A program made the translations under genes and the position numbers. A DNA stretch of 64,000 bases from Chytriomyces cf. hyalinus JEL632 (lineage: Eukaryota; Chytridiomycota; Chytridiomycetes; Chytridiales; Chytriomycetaceae): assembly GCA_025435555.1 (NCBI GenBank), contig JAIWWG010000064.1, positions 151,436 through 215,435 of the forward strand, written 5' to 3'. Below the pieces are notes generated by a model that made no database searches, was not told where the DNA came from, and worked only from the letters and a program-made list of their open reading frames with translations. Shown in pieces: positions 42,318-53,700 of the stretch (positions are counted from its first letter, which is position 1; every line of letters begins with the position of its first letter).

Positions 42318-43523
42318 ATGTCCGTGCCAACTGTTGCCGTGATCGGCGGTTCCTTCGCCGGAACACACTTCATCACTGCCCTCGATGGCCTCTTGAAAAA
42401 CAAGGTAAGCTGATCCTGACTGTGATCTTGAGCAAGATTTCTGACACGCCAACGACAGGCCAACATCATTCTGATCGAGGAAAGAGATCACTTCTACAAC
42501 AACATTGCCGCCTTGCGCTCTCTCACAGAGACTGGCGTCGCTGCCAAACTGTGGATCCCGTATACAAACCTGTTCCAGAACAACAAGAACTCCAAGGTCA
42601 TCCAGTCACGCGTCACCGAGATTCATGAAAACACTGTTACCTTGGCCAACGGAGACTCTGTCGCGTTTGATTATCTCGTGGTTGCCACTGGAAGCTCGGT
42701 CCCAAGTCCATCCAAGACCACCAAATTGACCAAGTCGGAAGGAGTGTCGGAAGCAAACACCATCCTAGCTGCGATCGGGGCTGCCAAGTCTGTTGCGATC
42801 GTGGGTGGCGGAGTTGTGGGTGTTGAGTTGGCGGGTGAGATTGCCACGGACTTTCCAGCAGTCAAAGTCACGTTGATCCATTCGGGAACAAATGTTCTCA
42901 ACCGATCCGGTGCAAAGCCAAAGACGATCGAACTGACAAACAAGCAACTGGCTGGGCTGAAGGTTGATGTGCGTCTGAACGAGCGTGTTGTCAACTCTGA
43001 CGGAGAATCATCGATCTTGCCAGGCAATGCTGGATACGGGCTTTCTCCCTTCACTTTGACAACGCAGTCGGGCGCCAAAATCGAAAGCGACGTTCAATTT
43101 ATTGCAACGGGAATCACGAAGCCCAACAGCGACTTGGCTGTCAGCTTGGGAAATGTCCTTGACTCTCATGGATACATTGTCACGAAGCCCACTGGACAGC
43201 TTACATCGTTTGCAAACATCTTCGCGATTGGAGATGTGAGCACTCTGGATTCTGGAAAACTTGCCTGGTTTGCGGGTCAGCAAGCGACCATTGTGGCTGG
43301 AAATGTCGCAGCTTTGATCAACGGTTCCAAGGCAGCCCTCAAGGAATACAAGGCAAGTGAGCCTGGAGCGTTCTTAATTGCCTCCATCGGCAAAAACGGC
43401 GGTGTCCTGCAATCACCGATCGGAGTGTTTGGACCTTGGTTGCCGAAGCAGCTGAAGAGCAAAGACATGATGGTTCAGAAACCGTGGAAAGATCTGAAAG
43501 TGGACATGAATTCCGCGAAATAG
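42318..43523 (+). CDS. AIFM2/FSP1-like FAD-dependent NAD(P)H oxidoreductase
   Basis: A pyridine nucleotide-disulphide oxidoreductase-fold flavoprotein of 383 residues. Exon 1 is 42318-42404, the intron 42405-42458, exon 2 runs to 43523. MSVPTVAVIGGSFAG is the FAD-binding Rossmann motif, ATGSSVPSP the second FAD contact, VAIVGGGVVGVELAGEIATD the NAD(P)H Rossmann motif, and FANIFAIGDV the C-terminal FAD motif. No redox Cys pair (CxxxxC) is present, which fits the AIF/NDH-like class over thioredoxin reductase. Animal AIFM2/FSP1 reduces coenzyme Q at membranes. No myristoylation start or membrane helix is seen here, so location is unclear. Intact. Confidence 0.85.
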
Positions 43524-43756
43524 TATCTGCGTGGGTTTTTGTGAGAGTTGCATTCATTAAGTGGGACAACTTATTGTAAAAAATAAAGTATAAAACTGAT
43601 GTACGCGAAGGGCAATTAACATTCTCACACAAGAATTGTTTCAAAGTCTCTCGAAGACTGCGATTTTTCGGTGAGCTTTCCCGCACGGGAAGAAGCCCAT
43701 TTGTTGAAACAAAAATATAGTCTTCCACAAACATCCAACGCGCTTCTTGTCCTTCA

Positions 43757-44090
43757 TCCGTGCATCAGCTCACTCGCGCTCCTACTCCAGTATTCCGAAA
43801 GAGCACCTCCCCATTTTTGCGTAGCGCATGCATAGTTAAACACTGTCCGTTTCAGTTTGTCAAGCTCGTCATAGTCGCTTGCTGTAGCAGTCTTCAAAAT
43901 GAAGCCTTGAAACCATCCAACAGCCACAAAAGCATCCTTATTGGTACTCTCGGCAGCAGATCCTGCACATCAAAGCAACTTTGTTCAAGTTACCGAAATG
44001 GCCCAAATGGGCAACAGCAGCCGAGTTTTTGCCACACGGACAATGATATACACTTGCATCCAGGTCATTCACTAAACAGCTCAATGTAAG
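43757..44090 (-). pseudogene. Coding-like relic, family unknown
   Basis: On the minus strand a Cys-containing frame (HCPCGKNSAAVAHLGHFGNL) breaks and, in another frame, continues as DAFVAVGWFQGFILKTATAS and FNYACATQKWGGALSEYW up to a stop at about 43757. Either an intron or a frameshift separates the pieces. I do not recognise it. The surrounding 43.5-44.8 kb is otherwise empty. Confidence 0.3.
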
Positions 44091-44836
44091 GGCTGGTTGT
44101 GGGAAGGGGTGCAGCAAACAATGATTGCGCAGGTTCCAGTGGATACAATGGGACCGTTGGCTGGCGCAATTGCTCTGCAGAGGTTCTAGAAGCAAGACAG
44201 AGGTGTGTTGGGTGAGGGATGGGGCTTGAGGCAGTGTGTTGTGAAGGTGACTGGACATAAGAAAAATGAAGAAAGATTCGTTGATACAGATCATAGTTTG
44301 TGCATCGAAGAAATTTTAAATTGATTCAGAAGCTAGATGTTGGTGATTAAGATGTTCTGCGGTGAGCGTGCCGAAGGGGGTCATTGCCGATTCTGAAAAA
44401 CAACCACAACTGCGACAGGCGATCAAATCTCATCCATCACGCATTCAGAGCCAAATGTAGGACGTATAAGGTGAGATCTGCCTGGATACGCTGTTTGTAC
44501 AGCTGAATCTTGTTCAGCGACGTGCTTTGTCTCTCGCGGATCTCTGGTCTCTGTCTTCTATGTGCATGCAAGCTTGAATAAAGCTCGCATATGCCACTCA
44601 GCACTCTTGTTTTTTATTGGCTTGCACACTCCCATGCTGGTGCAGTGTGCACCCAAGATGCTGACAACCAAGAACCCCCATTTTTTTGACAGGCTGGACA
44701 ATGCGAAACTCTGCTCAACTGCCAAGACAAACATCAAACCAAATGACATGTCATCAAAACAAACATTGTGGGAGCATAAATTTTGGGCCTTGCACTTTTG
44801 CAAACAGTTGACAAAGATCCAATATTTGTGAAGTAC
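44091..44836. other. No gene seen
   Basis: Short frames on both strands have no motif. The stretch ends at the oligo(T) that marks the 3' end of the LINE on the other strand. Confidence 0.4.
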
Positions 44837-44837
44837 C

Positions 44838-47030
44838 TTTTTTTTTTTTTTTGTCATTCACCCGGTAACCCAGCATGTTTGGTAATTTTTGACCCAAATA
44901 AGTTAAAGTACCAAATCTTTAACCTAAAAAATGCTAAGTGGAAATCTGAAGAAAGAAGACTAAAAAAATTGACCCTGAAACATGTGGGCTACTTGGTGGT
45001 TCACCTTGCATGCCAAGTGGCTCGCTGGGTTGACCTTGTGTGCCAAGTGATTCAAGATGCACAAGGGCGGCCAAGAGGTCTCCTTTGGCAATGAACTTGG
45101 TCACGGTGGGGTCTTTGGGGCCAGTCGTGGGTGCAGTGTGGTATAAGATGAGACGTTGAGTCCCTTCTGCAGAAAGACCAGGGCTGTGCTTGAGGACATT
45201 GGCAATGCCAGAAGCTGGGTTAAAAATGATGACTGGGCAGGGTTTGACTTGGGCTTTCTGTTTTGCAGAAATTGGTGTACAATGTGGCGGAGCTTGTGAT
45301 TTTCACTAAGACAGAGGAATTCCGGTGAAGCTGGCAAGGACGCTAAGGTTTGCATGAGGATGCACTGGTTGGCTGGAATAAGTGTTGGTGGTTTGATGGT
45401 CATCTTGGAGAGCAGAAAGTTGGCACAATCAAGGAAAGTTGGGATATTGAGAACATGGTGTGCAAGGTCAGGTTCCAACGGTGGGTTGAACTGAAGTGGC
45501 TTGAGAATCCACTGGCAAACTTGATTTACAAAAGCAGTACCCATGCGGCCGAGGTCTTTGCGTTGTTGTGGACTGAGGGTGGTGGGCAAAAGAGGCAAAG
45601 CATATTCATGAAGTGGGCGGACTAGTGAAAAGTAAATGTTGCGCCTGTGCTGGAGGGACCAACTGGGTGCATCTGGTGAACTTGTGATTCTGGTAAAAGT
45701 GGTCTTGGCAATGGCAATCTTGGAGGAGTAGTAGGCACTGAATTGTGGACCATCGGCAGAAATTCTGATACCCAGGACTTGGCAGAAGGGAGCTCAGGAA
45801 CTTGCTCACACTCAAACACAAGTGGGGGACCATGATAATTGACTGTCGCTGATTTCTTGGCTGAAAGTTGGATTCGGTTGGCTGTCGCCCAGTTGGCGAT
45901 AAGTTGGAAAGCTTGAAAAATGTCGTCATCAGAGGTGGATCTGATGGCAATGTCGTCGGCAAAGGCACTTGCTGGAGTAGTACCAAGTGAGTGTGGGAGC
46001 TGATGGCAAAGCTGGACAAGGAGGTCATTGACAAGGACGTTCCAAAGGTCACCCGAAAGGCAGGAACCTTGAGGAATTCCACGTTCACGCTTGATGATTC
46101 TTGAGTGGACTTTGTTGATTCTGATCTTGGTAAATGTGGTGCAAAACAAGGCGTGCAAGGCACCGAGAGTTGCAAGTTGGACTGGTGCAATCGCTGAGGA
46201 ATGGCGGAGCTGAATTCTGATTTTGGCAAGTACTGTTGGAATGTTGACACTATCAAAAACCTTGAAAAAGTCAATCAAGAGAGTTCTTGTCTGAGGTGAG
46301 CTGGTGTTGATGGCCCAAGCCAAATTTGTGATTGTCAAGTGATGCTTTCTGAAACCTTGCTGGAAATTGGGGAGTAACATGAACTGGACAAACTTGAGGC
46401 GGAGTAGCTTTTCGTAAATGAGACGCAGACAATTGGAGAGCCCAATTGGTTTAAAGTCAAGCATGGTTGGTTTTCTTGGGGTGGATGTCTTGGGAATTAG
46501 CACTGTAGTAAATGCGAGAAGGTGGCACAATGCCATAGAAGTAGCAGTGGTTGAAGAGGTAACTGAGAGCTGGAAGGAGGTCAGTGGTCATGGCAAGTTG
46601 TTTGAGCAAGTTGATGGAGATGCCATCAGGTCTGGGGGACTTGTGAAGCGGCGACGCCAAAATGATGTCTTGGATGGTGGACTCAGGTGCGAAATCAAAG
46701 TCGGCTGGAAATACTGGAGGCAAAGCTGAACTGAATGGGTGGGATGGAGGCGTATACTGAGGGTCGGCTGATCGGTAAAGATTTCTGAATGTTGAACAGG
46801 CATGGTCCAAGAATTCGTGAGTGGGCTGAAATGGGAGGTTCTTGGCTGGGTTGGCTGAGGCAAATTTGGCTTGTTGCAGGGATGTGGTGGCTGACTGAAG
46901 TGAGTTCTGACATGTTGTGAAGTTGGGTGGGCAGATTGGATGGCTGACAGAGGTGGTGGACTTGACTTTGTACATTGCACGAGCAAGATCACAGAGTTTG
47001 AAAACAAGCTGAGAATACACGTCATCAAGG
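44838..47030 (-). mobile_element. 5'-truncated, decayed LINE (non-LTR retrotransposon)
   Basis: The minus strand encodes a reverse transcriptase in two frames: SPLHKSPRPDGISINLLKQL (about 46700-46600), then after a frameshift LDFKPIGLSNCLRLIYEKLL, DFFKVFDSVN, GIPQGSCLSGDLWNVLVNDL and ASAFADDIAI with the FADD catalytic pair. Downstream frames break near 45750 and resume in 45101-45598. At the 3' end a run of 15 T on the plus strand (44838-44852) fits a poly(A) tail. No endonuclease domain is seen. Several breaks make it non-autonomous. Confidence 0.8.
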
Positions 47031-47399
47031 ATTTCTTGATGTGTTTGGTTTTGAACTTGGGCTGATAAGTACTTACTATCTTAAGGATGAATCACAACAC
47101 ATCAAAACAGCTCTCCTTATATACATTTTTGTCTCCCATAAAATCTAATTAGGCTTTCTTCAATTTCACTTCTCAGCCACCTTTTTTTCCATTTCATTTG
47201 TCATAATTGAGATTTTCAGTCAAAAAAGTCATTATGGATGTGAAACCACTTATTTGTCATTTTCCAGTTTGAAATTGCTGAAAAAGTGAGTCATTGCTCA
47301 CAAATCAGTTTTCAGGCTGATTAGTTAATCAGAACTGGGCTGACAGCAAAGGCTTGTCAATTATAATCAATATCCCCTACATTGGGTACAGTTATTGAT

Positions 47400-47571
47400 T
47401 AATTGCTTGACTGGCTTGACAGATTAGTCATACAAAAGTGGTAATAGAATAGAAGGCCTTTCTTGATTCAATAAAGGAAGTCTCTCAATAATCTCTTAAC
47501 TCTCTCAACTCCTCTCAAAGTCCTCTCCCAGTCTTGAAGCTGCAATCGAGCTCCTGACTACTTCCGTAACA
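47400..47571 (+). repeat. Solo LTR (right part resolved), same family as the relic near 15.4 kb
   Basis: The sequence CTTGATTCAATAAAGG, CTCTCAACTCCTCTCAA and the end CTTCCGTAACA give a polyadenylation signal and a CA end in LTR order. The same blocks occur in reverse near 15.4 kb, and the end CCGTAACA also closes the 5' LTR of the Ty3/Gypsy element. The left edge is not clear and may be as far left as 47.1 kb. Confidence 0.5.
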
Positions 47572-48119
47572 ATTCCAAACATTTGCTTTCCAACCATGTT
47601 TATGCTTGATCAGAGCAAGAATAGTTGAAATCATGTAATAGAATAAGCTATTGTCATCTACAAGTCTGCGCCCTTTATAGAACACGAGGATTTGTGTATT
47701 CATTCCTTGTTATCTACTAGATGTTTACCCTACTCAATGTCATAATTCATGCCCATATGTATTGAGGTTGGTGGAATGGTGAGGTGCGGGACTCTTCTTT
47801 ATCTGCAGTAGAGAATAAGAGATGAATCAGGGAGAATTTTATTCATTTTTAGAAGTCCAGGCTTAAACTCTTGCACTTGGCATGGTTGCACTTCATCTTG
47901 TCCAAACAGGGCATTGCACTCAAAGCAAGCATCCATTATAACTTTTTGCGGAAGCTTGCTGTAACTTGCATGTCAGACCCTGTCCAGTTAAAGTATCAAG
48001 TGGAGCAGGACAATGTTGCTCGCGCTATGGGGAATAGTGCAGATGGCATATGTCAAAGCCATTTTGCCAGCTGCTCCAGTTTTCAATTCGTTCTTGTCAT
48101 CTTGATCCTGTGAATAAAA
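47572..48119. other. Mostly non-coding, one relic frame
   Basis: A plus-strand frame at 47930-48113 reads HYNFLRKLAVTCMSDPVQLK then EQDNVARAMGNSADG, which looks like real but cut-off coding sequence. The family is unknown. Confidence 0.3.
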
Positions 48120-49410
48120 TATGCCAAAAATGACAACTCCATCTTGGACGCCTACTTTGACGATGATGATGACAATGCTGCATCATTGCCATCACTTGAT
48201 ATCGCCCAAGTGCGTCTCTTCTCCAATGATCACCTGCAATGCGAGTTCAAAAAGACGCAAGAGTACCTGCTTTTCTCCATCTCCTTCATCACCAACCATC
48301 GGCTTCTGTGTTGCCGCCGCTGCCGCCCCTGCTGCCCCTTTACAATGAGCTGGAGTTCCCTTTTGACGCAGCACATGGCTGCACTGCCTTCTTGAGCTTG
48401 ATCACGGCAGTGCTGTCAAAGTTGTTCGGTTGTCTTCTTCCCAAACAAATTGAATGGTCAAGGGTCGCTGATGCCTCTCCAGTCTTTGGCAAGTATGCAA
48501 AGTGCTGCCCGCATCCAGGTTGTCTTGGCCAATACGGCTCCTGTGATGGACGAACTGGCCGCATTTTATTGCCTCAATGCTTCAAGTAACGCAACCTGAA
48601 AGTTTAAAATCCATCTGCGTTTTGCCCACGAAGTGCAAATTATGGTCAAACTCGTTTGGGTAGAGGATAAAAGGACCCTGGGTCCATCTTTTCCAGTATT
48701 CGGTATTAGATGCATAATATTCACATCATTCATGACTTCACTGCCTATTTCAAAGAATCTCGCCGTCGCAAAATGCCTGTACGTGGAAAACCTGCTAGAC
48801 TTACATCACAACTAGAATTCGCGATTGTCTGGATGAATGGGCTCCTGTTCATGATGCCTTGTTTGGCCTGGACGAAAACAAGCGCAAAGAAAAATTTCAG
48901 TCTATCGCTCAATTCTTGTTGGACAACAACAAGAGGCCAAAGCATACGCACCCTCTTCAGCTGGGCCATCTTGATGATGACCAAAATTGGGACGTGGTCA
49001 AAACGTCATTCGAGGATGTGACACTGGAAGCGTTGTGTAAGTCCATTGCCGCCAACATGACCTTGACCCTTCAGAGGGATGTTGAGATTACTCTCGAAAC
49101 ACTGCACAAGTTGCTTCTTTTGTGCATGTGTTTCATCGACAATTAATATGGAGTATTCCGCTGGACTGCAGATTACATGCCTTTGGTCTTTGACCCTTCA
49201 CCCTTGGCAAACTTTGTCAATATCACCGATACCCCCTCCTCCAGCATGGTCGTGTATAAACAGTACAAGACCTTCAGTACGCATGCCCAGTGCACTCATC
49301 TGTTGTCGCAAAAGTCCATCAAGCTCATCAAGTCCATTTGCTTGATTTCTCGTTCAAGTCGCCATGTATTTTGGCCTTGTTGTGCTCAGCGTGATCACGT
49401 TTCGTTTTGA
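48120..49410 (+). pseudogene. Decayed coding sequence in several frames, family unknown
   Basis: Coding-like blocks on the plus strand change frame repeatedly: DAYFDDDDDNAASLPSLDIA and a Cys-rich RRCRPCCPF near 48.15-48.35 kb; WSRVADASPVFGKYAKCCPH near 48.46 kb; FGLDENKRKEKFQSIAQFLL through LQRDVEITLETLHKLLLLCM near 48.86-49.14 kb; then FDPSPLANFVNITDTPSSSM near 49.19-49.26 kb. This reads as one former gene, possibly of a transposon, ruined by indels. I recognise no domain. Confidence 0.35.
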
Positions 49411-49599
49411 ATGAGGACGGTTGTGCTTTGGATTGTTTTTAAAGAAATCGACCTTGTTGTGTCGTGGTCCATTTTGGGGTCACATGGTTCATTGGTTTTT
49501 TCTCCAAGTTTTTTTCTCCATCAGTTGTATGTATCTTCCAAAAAAATAAAGACCAAAAACCCCCCTCACTTGCGCAGCTTTCTTTTGCATAAAGATTAA

Positions 49600-50453
49600 T
49601 ACATGTTCTCCAACTTCGAACACTTTGTGCAGCTTCTGACACACTTGTAGTACTTCTTATGTTTTCCACATATTGCAGGGCCGCATTGAGAACAACTGTG
49701 TCCATGTTTGTCACACTTGGCGCACGTACAACGTGTTGAATGAGAAGAACACAGGCTGGCACAGCATCCACAGTCATAGCAAGTCTCACATTGGCTCGGC
49801 TTCACATTTCCACGCATTTTGCCACCACCATCTGCCCACATTTGTGCAGATTGTGCTCTCATTTCACCTGGCAGGAGCGGTTGTGCTCAGAGCACTTGTA
49901 CAGACAGCAGTTACACCTCTTGAACAACTTGGCACGCAGGGTGGCTTTGAGAGTCTTTCTGCATCGTCCACATCTTGGACTGAAAACCTTTGGGCAGACG
50001 CAGTTGCTCTGATCGTGGTTGTGCTTGAGTGTACAACTTTTCCCATGACCGTTCTTGCTTTCAATGTCACATTCTCTATAGTTGACTTCCCACTCAGTCT
50101 TCAGACGGGAACAAAGTTTGCCCCACACGTACGTAGAGACAGCAACAAGGCGCACTTCCTTCATGAGCAGTTTGAAGTCTCCCTCTTGCAACAGTTTCTT
50201 ATTTTCTTCACTTTGGTGAAAGCCTTCTTAATTTCCTTGTTGTAGATCTCTTCATCAATTGTCTGGCTTGTAACTGACAGATTCACAGTAGTAGCAGAGT
50301 TTAGGGCACTAGCCAGTCGGCCAATCAGTACACCCATTTACTTCAAGGAAACGTCCAGCTGCGATTTTATCTTCGTCTTCTCGGAAATGTCCAGGTCATT
50401 TTCTTGCTTGAGTTGAAAACGGACTGTTTGATCTGCTTCACTCGCCATCAGCT
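49600..50453 (-). pseudogene. Cysteine-cluster-rich gene, C-terminal part, broken and cut by the Copia element
   Basis: The minus strand reads MASEADQTVRFQLKQEND from 50449, with a stop after SQLDVSLK, a frame change near 50190, then CDIESKNGHGKSCTLKHNHD, NCVCPKVFSPRCGRCRKTLK and FKRCNCCLYKCSEHNRSCQ. After another shift it gives SQCETCYDCGCCASLCSSHS, CTCAKCDKHGHSCSQCGP and CVRSCTKCSKL. More than 30 cysteines in CxxC-type pairs suggest zinc-binding clusters. Joining the sequence across the Copia target site adds an upstream ATG in frame (MEDQRQL then MASEA), so the element landed inside this reading frame. It may be the tail of the GTPase gene on the other side of the element. Confidence 0.55.
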
Positions 50454-50458
50454 GCCTT

Positions 50459-50724
50459 TGGTAAGTTTTCGTAGTAACTTGTGATATCAAATCTGCACAC
50501 GTTACTGGTTAAAGCCGGTCATTTATTGAAGAGGAAAAGGTATCATACCTGCACACGTTACTGGTTAAAGCCGGTAACGTATGCACCCAAAAACCTCTTG
50601 CTTATATAGTGCAATAAAGCAATAAAAGAAACTTCGAGAAAAAACATTTGAAATAATTGGAAAAATTGCCAAGTGCACTCAAAATGAAACCTTCAACAGT
50701 TTCATGTGAGTTGAATCCTTCACA
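50459..50724 (-). repeat. 3' LTR of the Copia element
   Basis: 266 bp, identical to 55483-55748. It contains an internal direct repeat of about 25 bp (around 50493-50518 and 50552-50577), and it also encodes the last 15 residues and stop of Gag-Pol. Confidence 0.97.
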
Positions 50725-53700
50725 CTCCTCCTCGATGTATGAAATCCTGCTTGGTAATTCATCATCGCCCTAAACTGTTCGAACTTGTGCTTTCCCAGGG
50801 CCTTCGTCATGATGTCGGCTACTTGCAGGTCCGTGGGAACGTATCGAATGGTAATGTGTCCACTTTCAATGAAGTCTCTTGTTGAATGGTATCTAATGGC
50901 AATGTGCTTCGTTCGGTTGAAACTTGCAGTCGCCTTTGTCATGCTGATTGCCGCAGTATTGTCCATATTCATTGTCGTCGGAATCGTCAAAGGCTGACCG
51001 ATTGATTCCAGATACTGTCGGATGAACATCCTGGCCACAGCGACCTCGTTACAGGCAATGTACTCGGATTCTGCAGTCGATAACGCGGTGAGTTTTTGGA
51101 CTTTGCTGATTGCTGCTACAACACTTCCATAGTGCAACAACACTCCTCCAGTTCGACTCCTCCTGGCGTTCTCGTTGGCGAAACTCGCGTCGCAGTAATC
51201 CTCAGATATCGAATCACTGAAGCGTCCTAGTACCAACGCGTAATCAGCCGTCTCAGCGAGGTAGTAGAGGATCCCCTTCGCCATATCGAAATGTTTCTTG
51301 ACTGGCTTCGACATGTACGTTGCCGCTAAACTTGTTGCATACAGGATATCCTTCCTCGTGATTGTCGTGTGCATCAGGCTGCCGACCAATTCTTGATACG
51401 CCTTTAATTCTTGTGGTTCATCGGTTTCAGATGGCTCGTGCTCGAACTCTGGACTGACTGGCACGTTGAAGCGTCGATTTGCAGGTACTGGTCCGAATCT
51501 CTCGATCATATCCATGATATAATCATGCTGACTGATTGCAATCTGCCGTTTCTTCCGATCTCTCCAGATGTTGATACCAATAAACTTGGTTGGCTCCTCC
51601 TCAAACTTCATGTGAAACCGTTTCCCGAGCTTTGTCTTCAATTCATTCATAGCAGCTTTCGAACCTCGAACTAGACCATCGTCGACATGGATTGCTATCT
51701 GATGGCATCGTCCATTAATTGTCTTGACAAACTGCATGGGATCCTTCTCCGATCTTAAGTAGCCACACTGCATCTCCAGAAAAGTTGTCAACTCTTTGCA
51801 CCATTGAAACATCGCGTCTGGCGAACCGTAGAGGTATACTGGACACTTGAAACACATATCTAGGGTAACCTTGATCCCTTTTCTGTTCAAATAGTCTGCA
51901 GGTACTTGCAAATACACTTCTTCTCCAGGCTCTCGCCTTGCTTCAGGAAACGCTTTGGACACGTCGAAACCAAGTAAGTTGTCGTCATTGACTGCTGCCT
52001 CAGTCAGAAAGATGAATAACGTTGTCTTGTTCACCACAGCTGCTGATGTTGCTCCGAATTCTGTCATCAAGTCTCCACGAATGCACAGCCTTGCTTTCTT
52101 GGTACCGTTGGACTTGGTCTCGTATACCATCTTGGTAGGAATTACTTTCACGCCTGCTGGTTTCTGAACTAATTCGATCTGGCCAGCATCTTCCAGCGGG
52201 TAATACTCGTTCTTTGCTGCCTCTTGCCAATCACCATACTTTCCTGACATTGCTTCACTGGTTCCACGAGGGTCTCGACTGGGTTTCTTGTTTGTTGACA
52301 CTTGTGGTGCTACTAATCCTCTTGCTTGATCTCGCAAGCTTGTCTGATTAATTCTTGAACTTCGGGTCGTTCTTGCTCCAATTCCGAGCTCAGCATATTC
52401 TTGCTCTAGCGTTTTCCTCTGAGGTACCAACTCGACTGTGTCAACTCTACCGCGTCTGATAACTCGATACTCCATTCCAGGTGGTGGTACATCTTCTGGG
52501 TCAAAGAATTCCTCCTCCTGAGACGCTTCGCTGGTTGGTGTTTCATCACGAGGGTGTACTGTTCGTAATTCTGGCTCTACTGTCTGTCGTCTGGGAGGCA
52601 ACACATTCGGGGGTACTCTCGACTGCTGGTTGTGGACTCTCTTGGGTCTTCTAGGCTCGTTGTCGGTTCGTGCATACATCTCCAATACTTCCACTAATGC
52701 TTGGACATCCAGATCGTCGTCAACTTCGATTTCTTGAGTGTCTGAAGCCAATAAACTCTCCTCCTCAGAATCCTCAGGTTCGATCTCATAGGTTTCTGCC
52801 TCTAGCTTGTTCACGTATTCCACTGGATCCTCCAACGCGTCGAAAGTTGTTTCTAGCTCAGCGTGCCAGTTTCGAATTTCTTGATCAGATGTGGGAGTGC
52901 CAGTCGCGTCTTTACGCCCAAAGGTAAACTGATTTTCGAAGAACTTGACATGTCTCGTACTGAAGAACTTGCCACGCTCGGTGTAGACAACGTAAGCCTC
53001 TCGAACTACATCATATCCAACGAACATGCCGCGCGCACCATGTGGATCAAACGATTTTCGCCATTCTGGAGGGACGTAGAAGATAACATCACAGAACAGT
53101 GTCCGTAGAAAGTCTAGCTTGGGTAGCTCTTGCTCATAGAACAACTCATACGGCGACTTGGGCACGACTTCTTTGAAGCCCATACGATCGACTACTGGGG
53201 GTGTGAACTGGTACAGGTACTCCTGTGCTACTGCAGCCCATCCCCAAAACTTCTTTGGAACCCTTCCTTTTACCATGAGTGACAAGGCTCCACGTTCGTT
53301 AATCTTCATCCTATTCTCAGCATCGGGGTTCCCTTGATGGTAGTACGCCGGTGACTTGCCTCCAATGATGCCTGTCAAGTCGTTGGCAGCCATTTGTTCA
53401 CGCCCAGTTGTCTCCTTGGCATTGTCAGTGTGCCATTCCTTGAATCTGGGACCTCCGTGATAACGATCGACACGTTTCTGAAGTAAGTCCATATGAACTC
53501 TTGCTTGTGGCTTGGTCTTGATAATCATAATGTCTCCGTTTCCACTGGCATAGTCGACAGCAATAGAACGATATCTACCACCATTGAAACCGATAGCCGG
53601 CTCGGCCATCATCCCGGAAAGATCGTGACTCCACTTTTCTCCTGGTAGCACGTCGGTACGTTGGCTCTTGTCATGCCTTCTCGCTGGACTCGGGATTGCT

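Noticed and set aside
49673-50245. Plus-strand frame of 190 codons opposite the Cys-rich relic
   Set aside because: The strand with dense CxxC pairs is clearly the former coding strand; the plus frame lacks any motif.
50493-50577. Repeats with spacer in the Copia LTR as a CRISPR-like array
   Set aside because: Only two units, inside an LTR of a eukaryotic retrotransposon; no array or cas genes.
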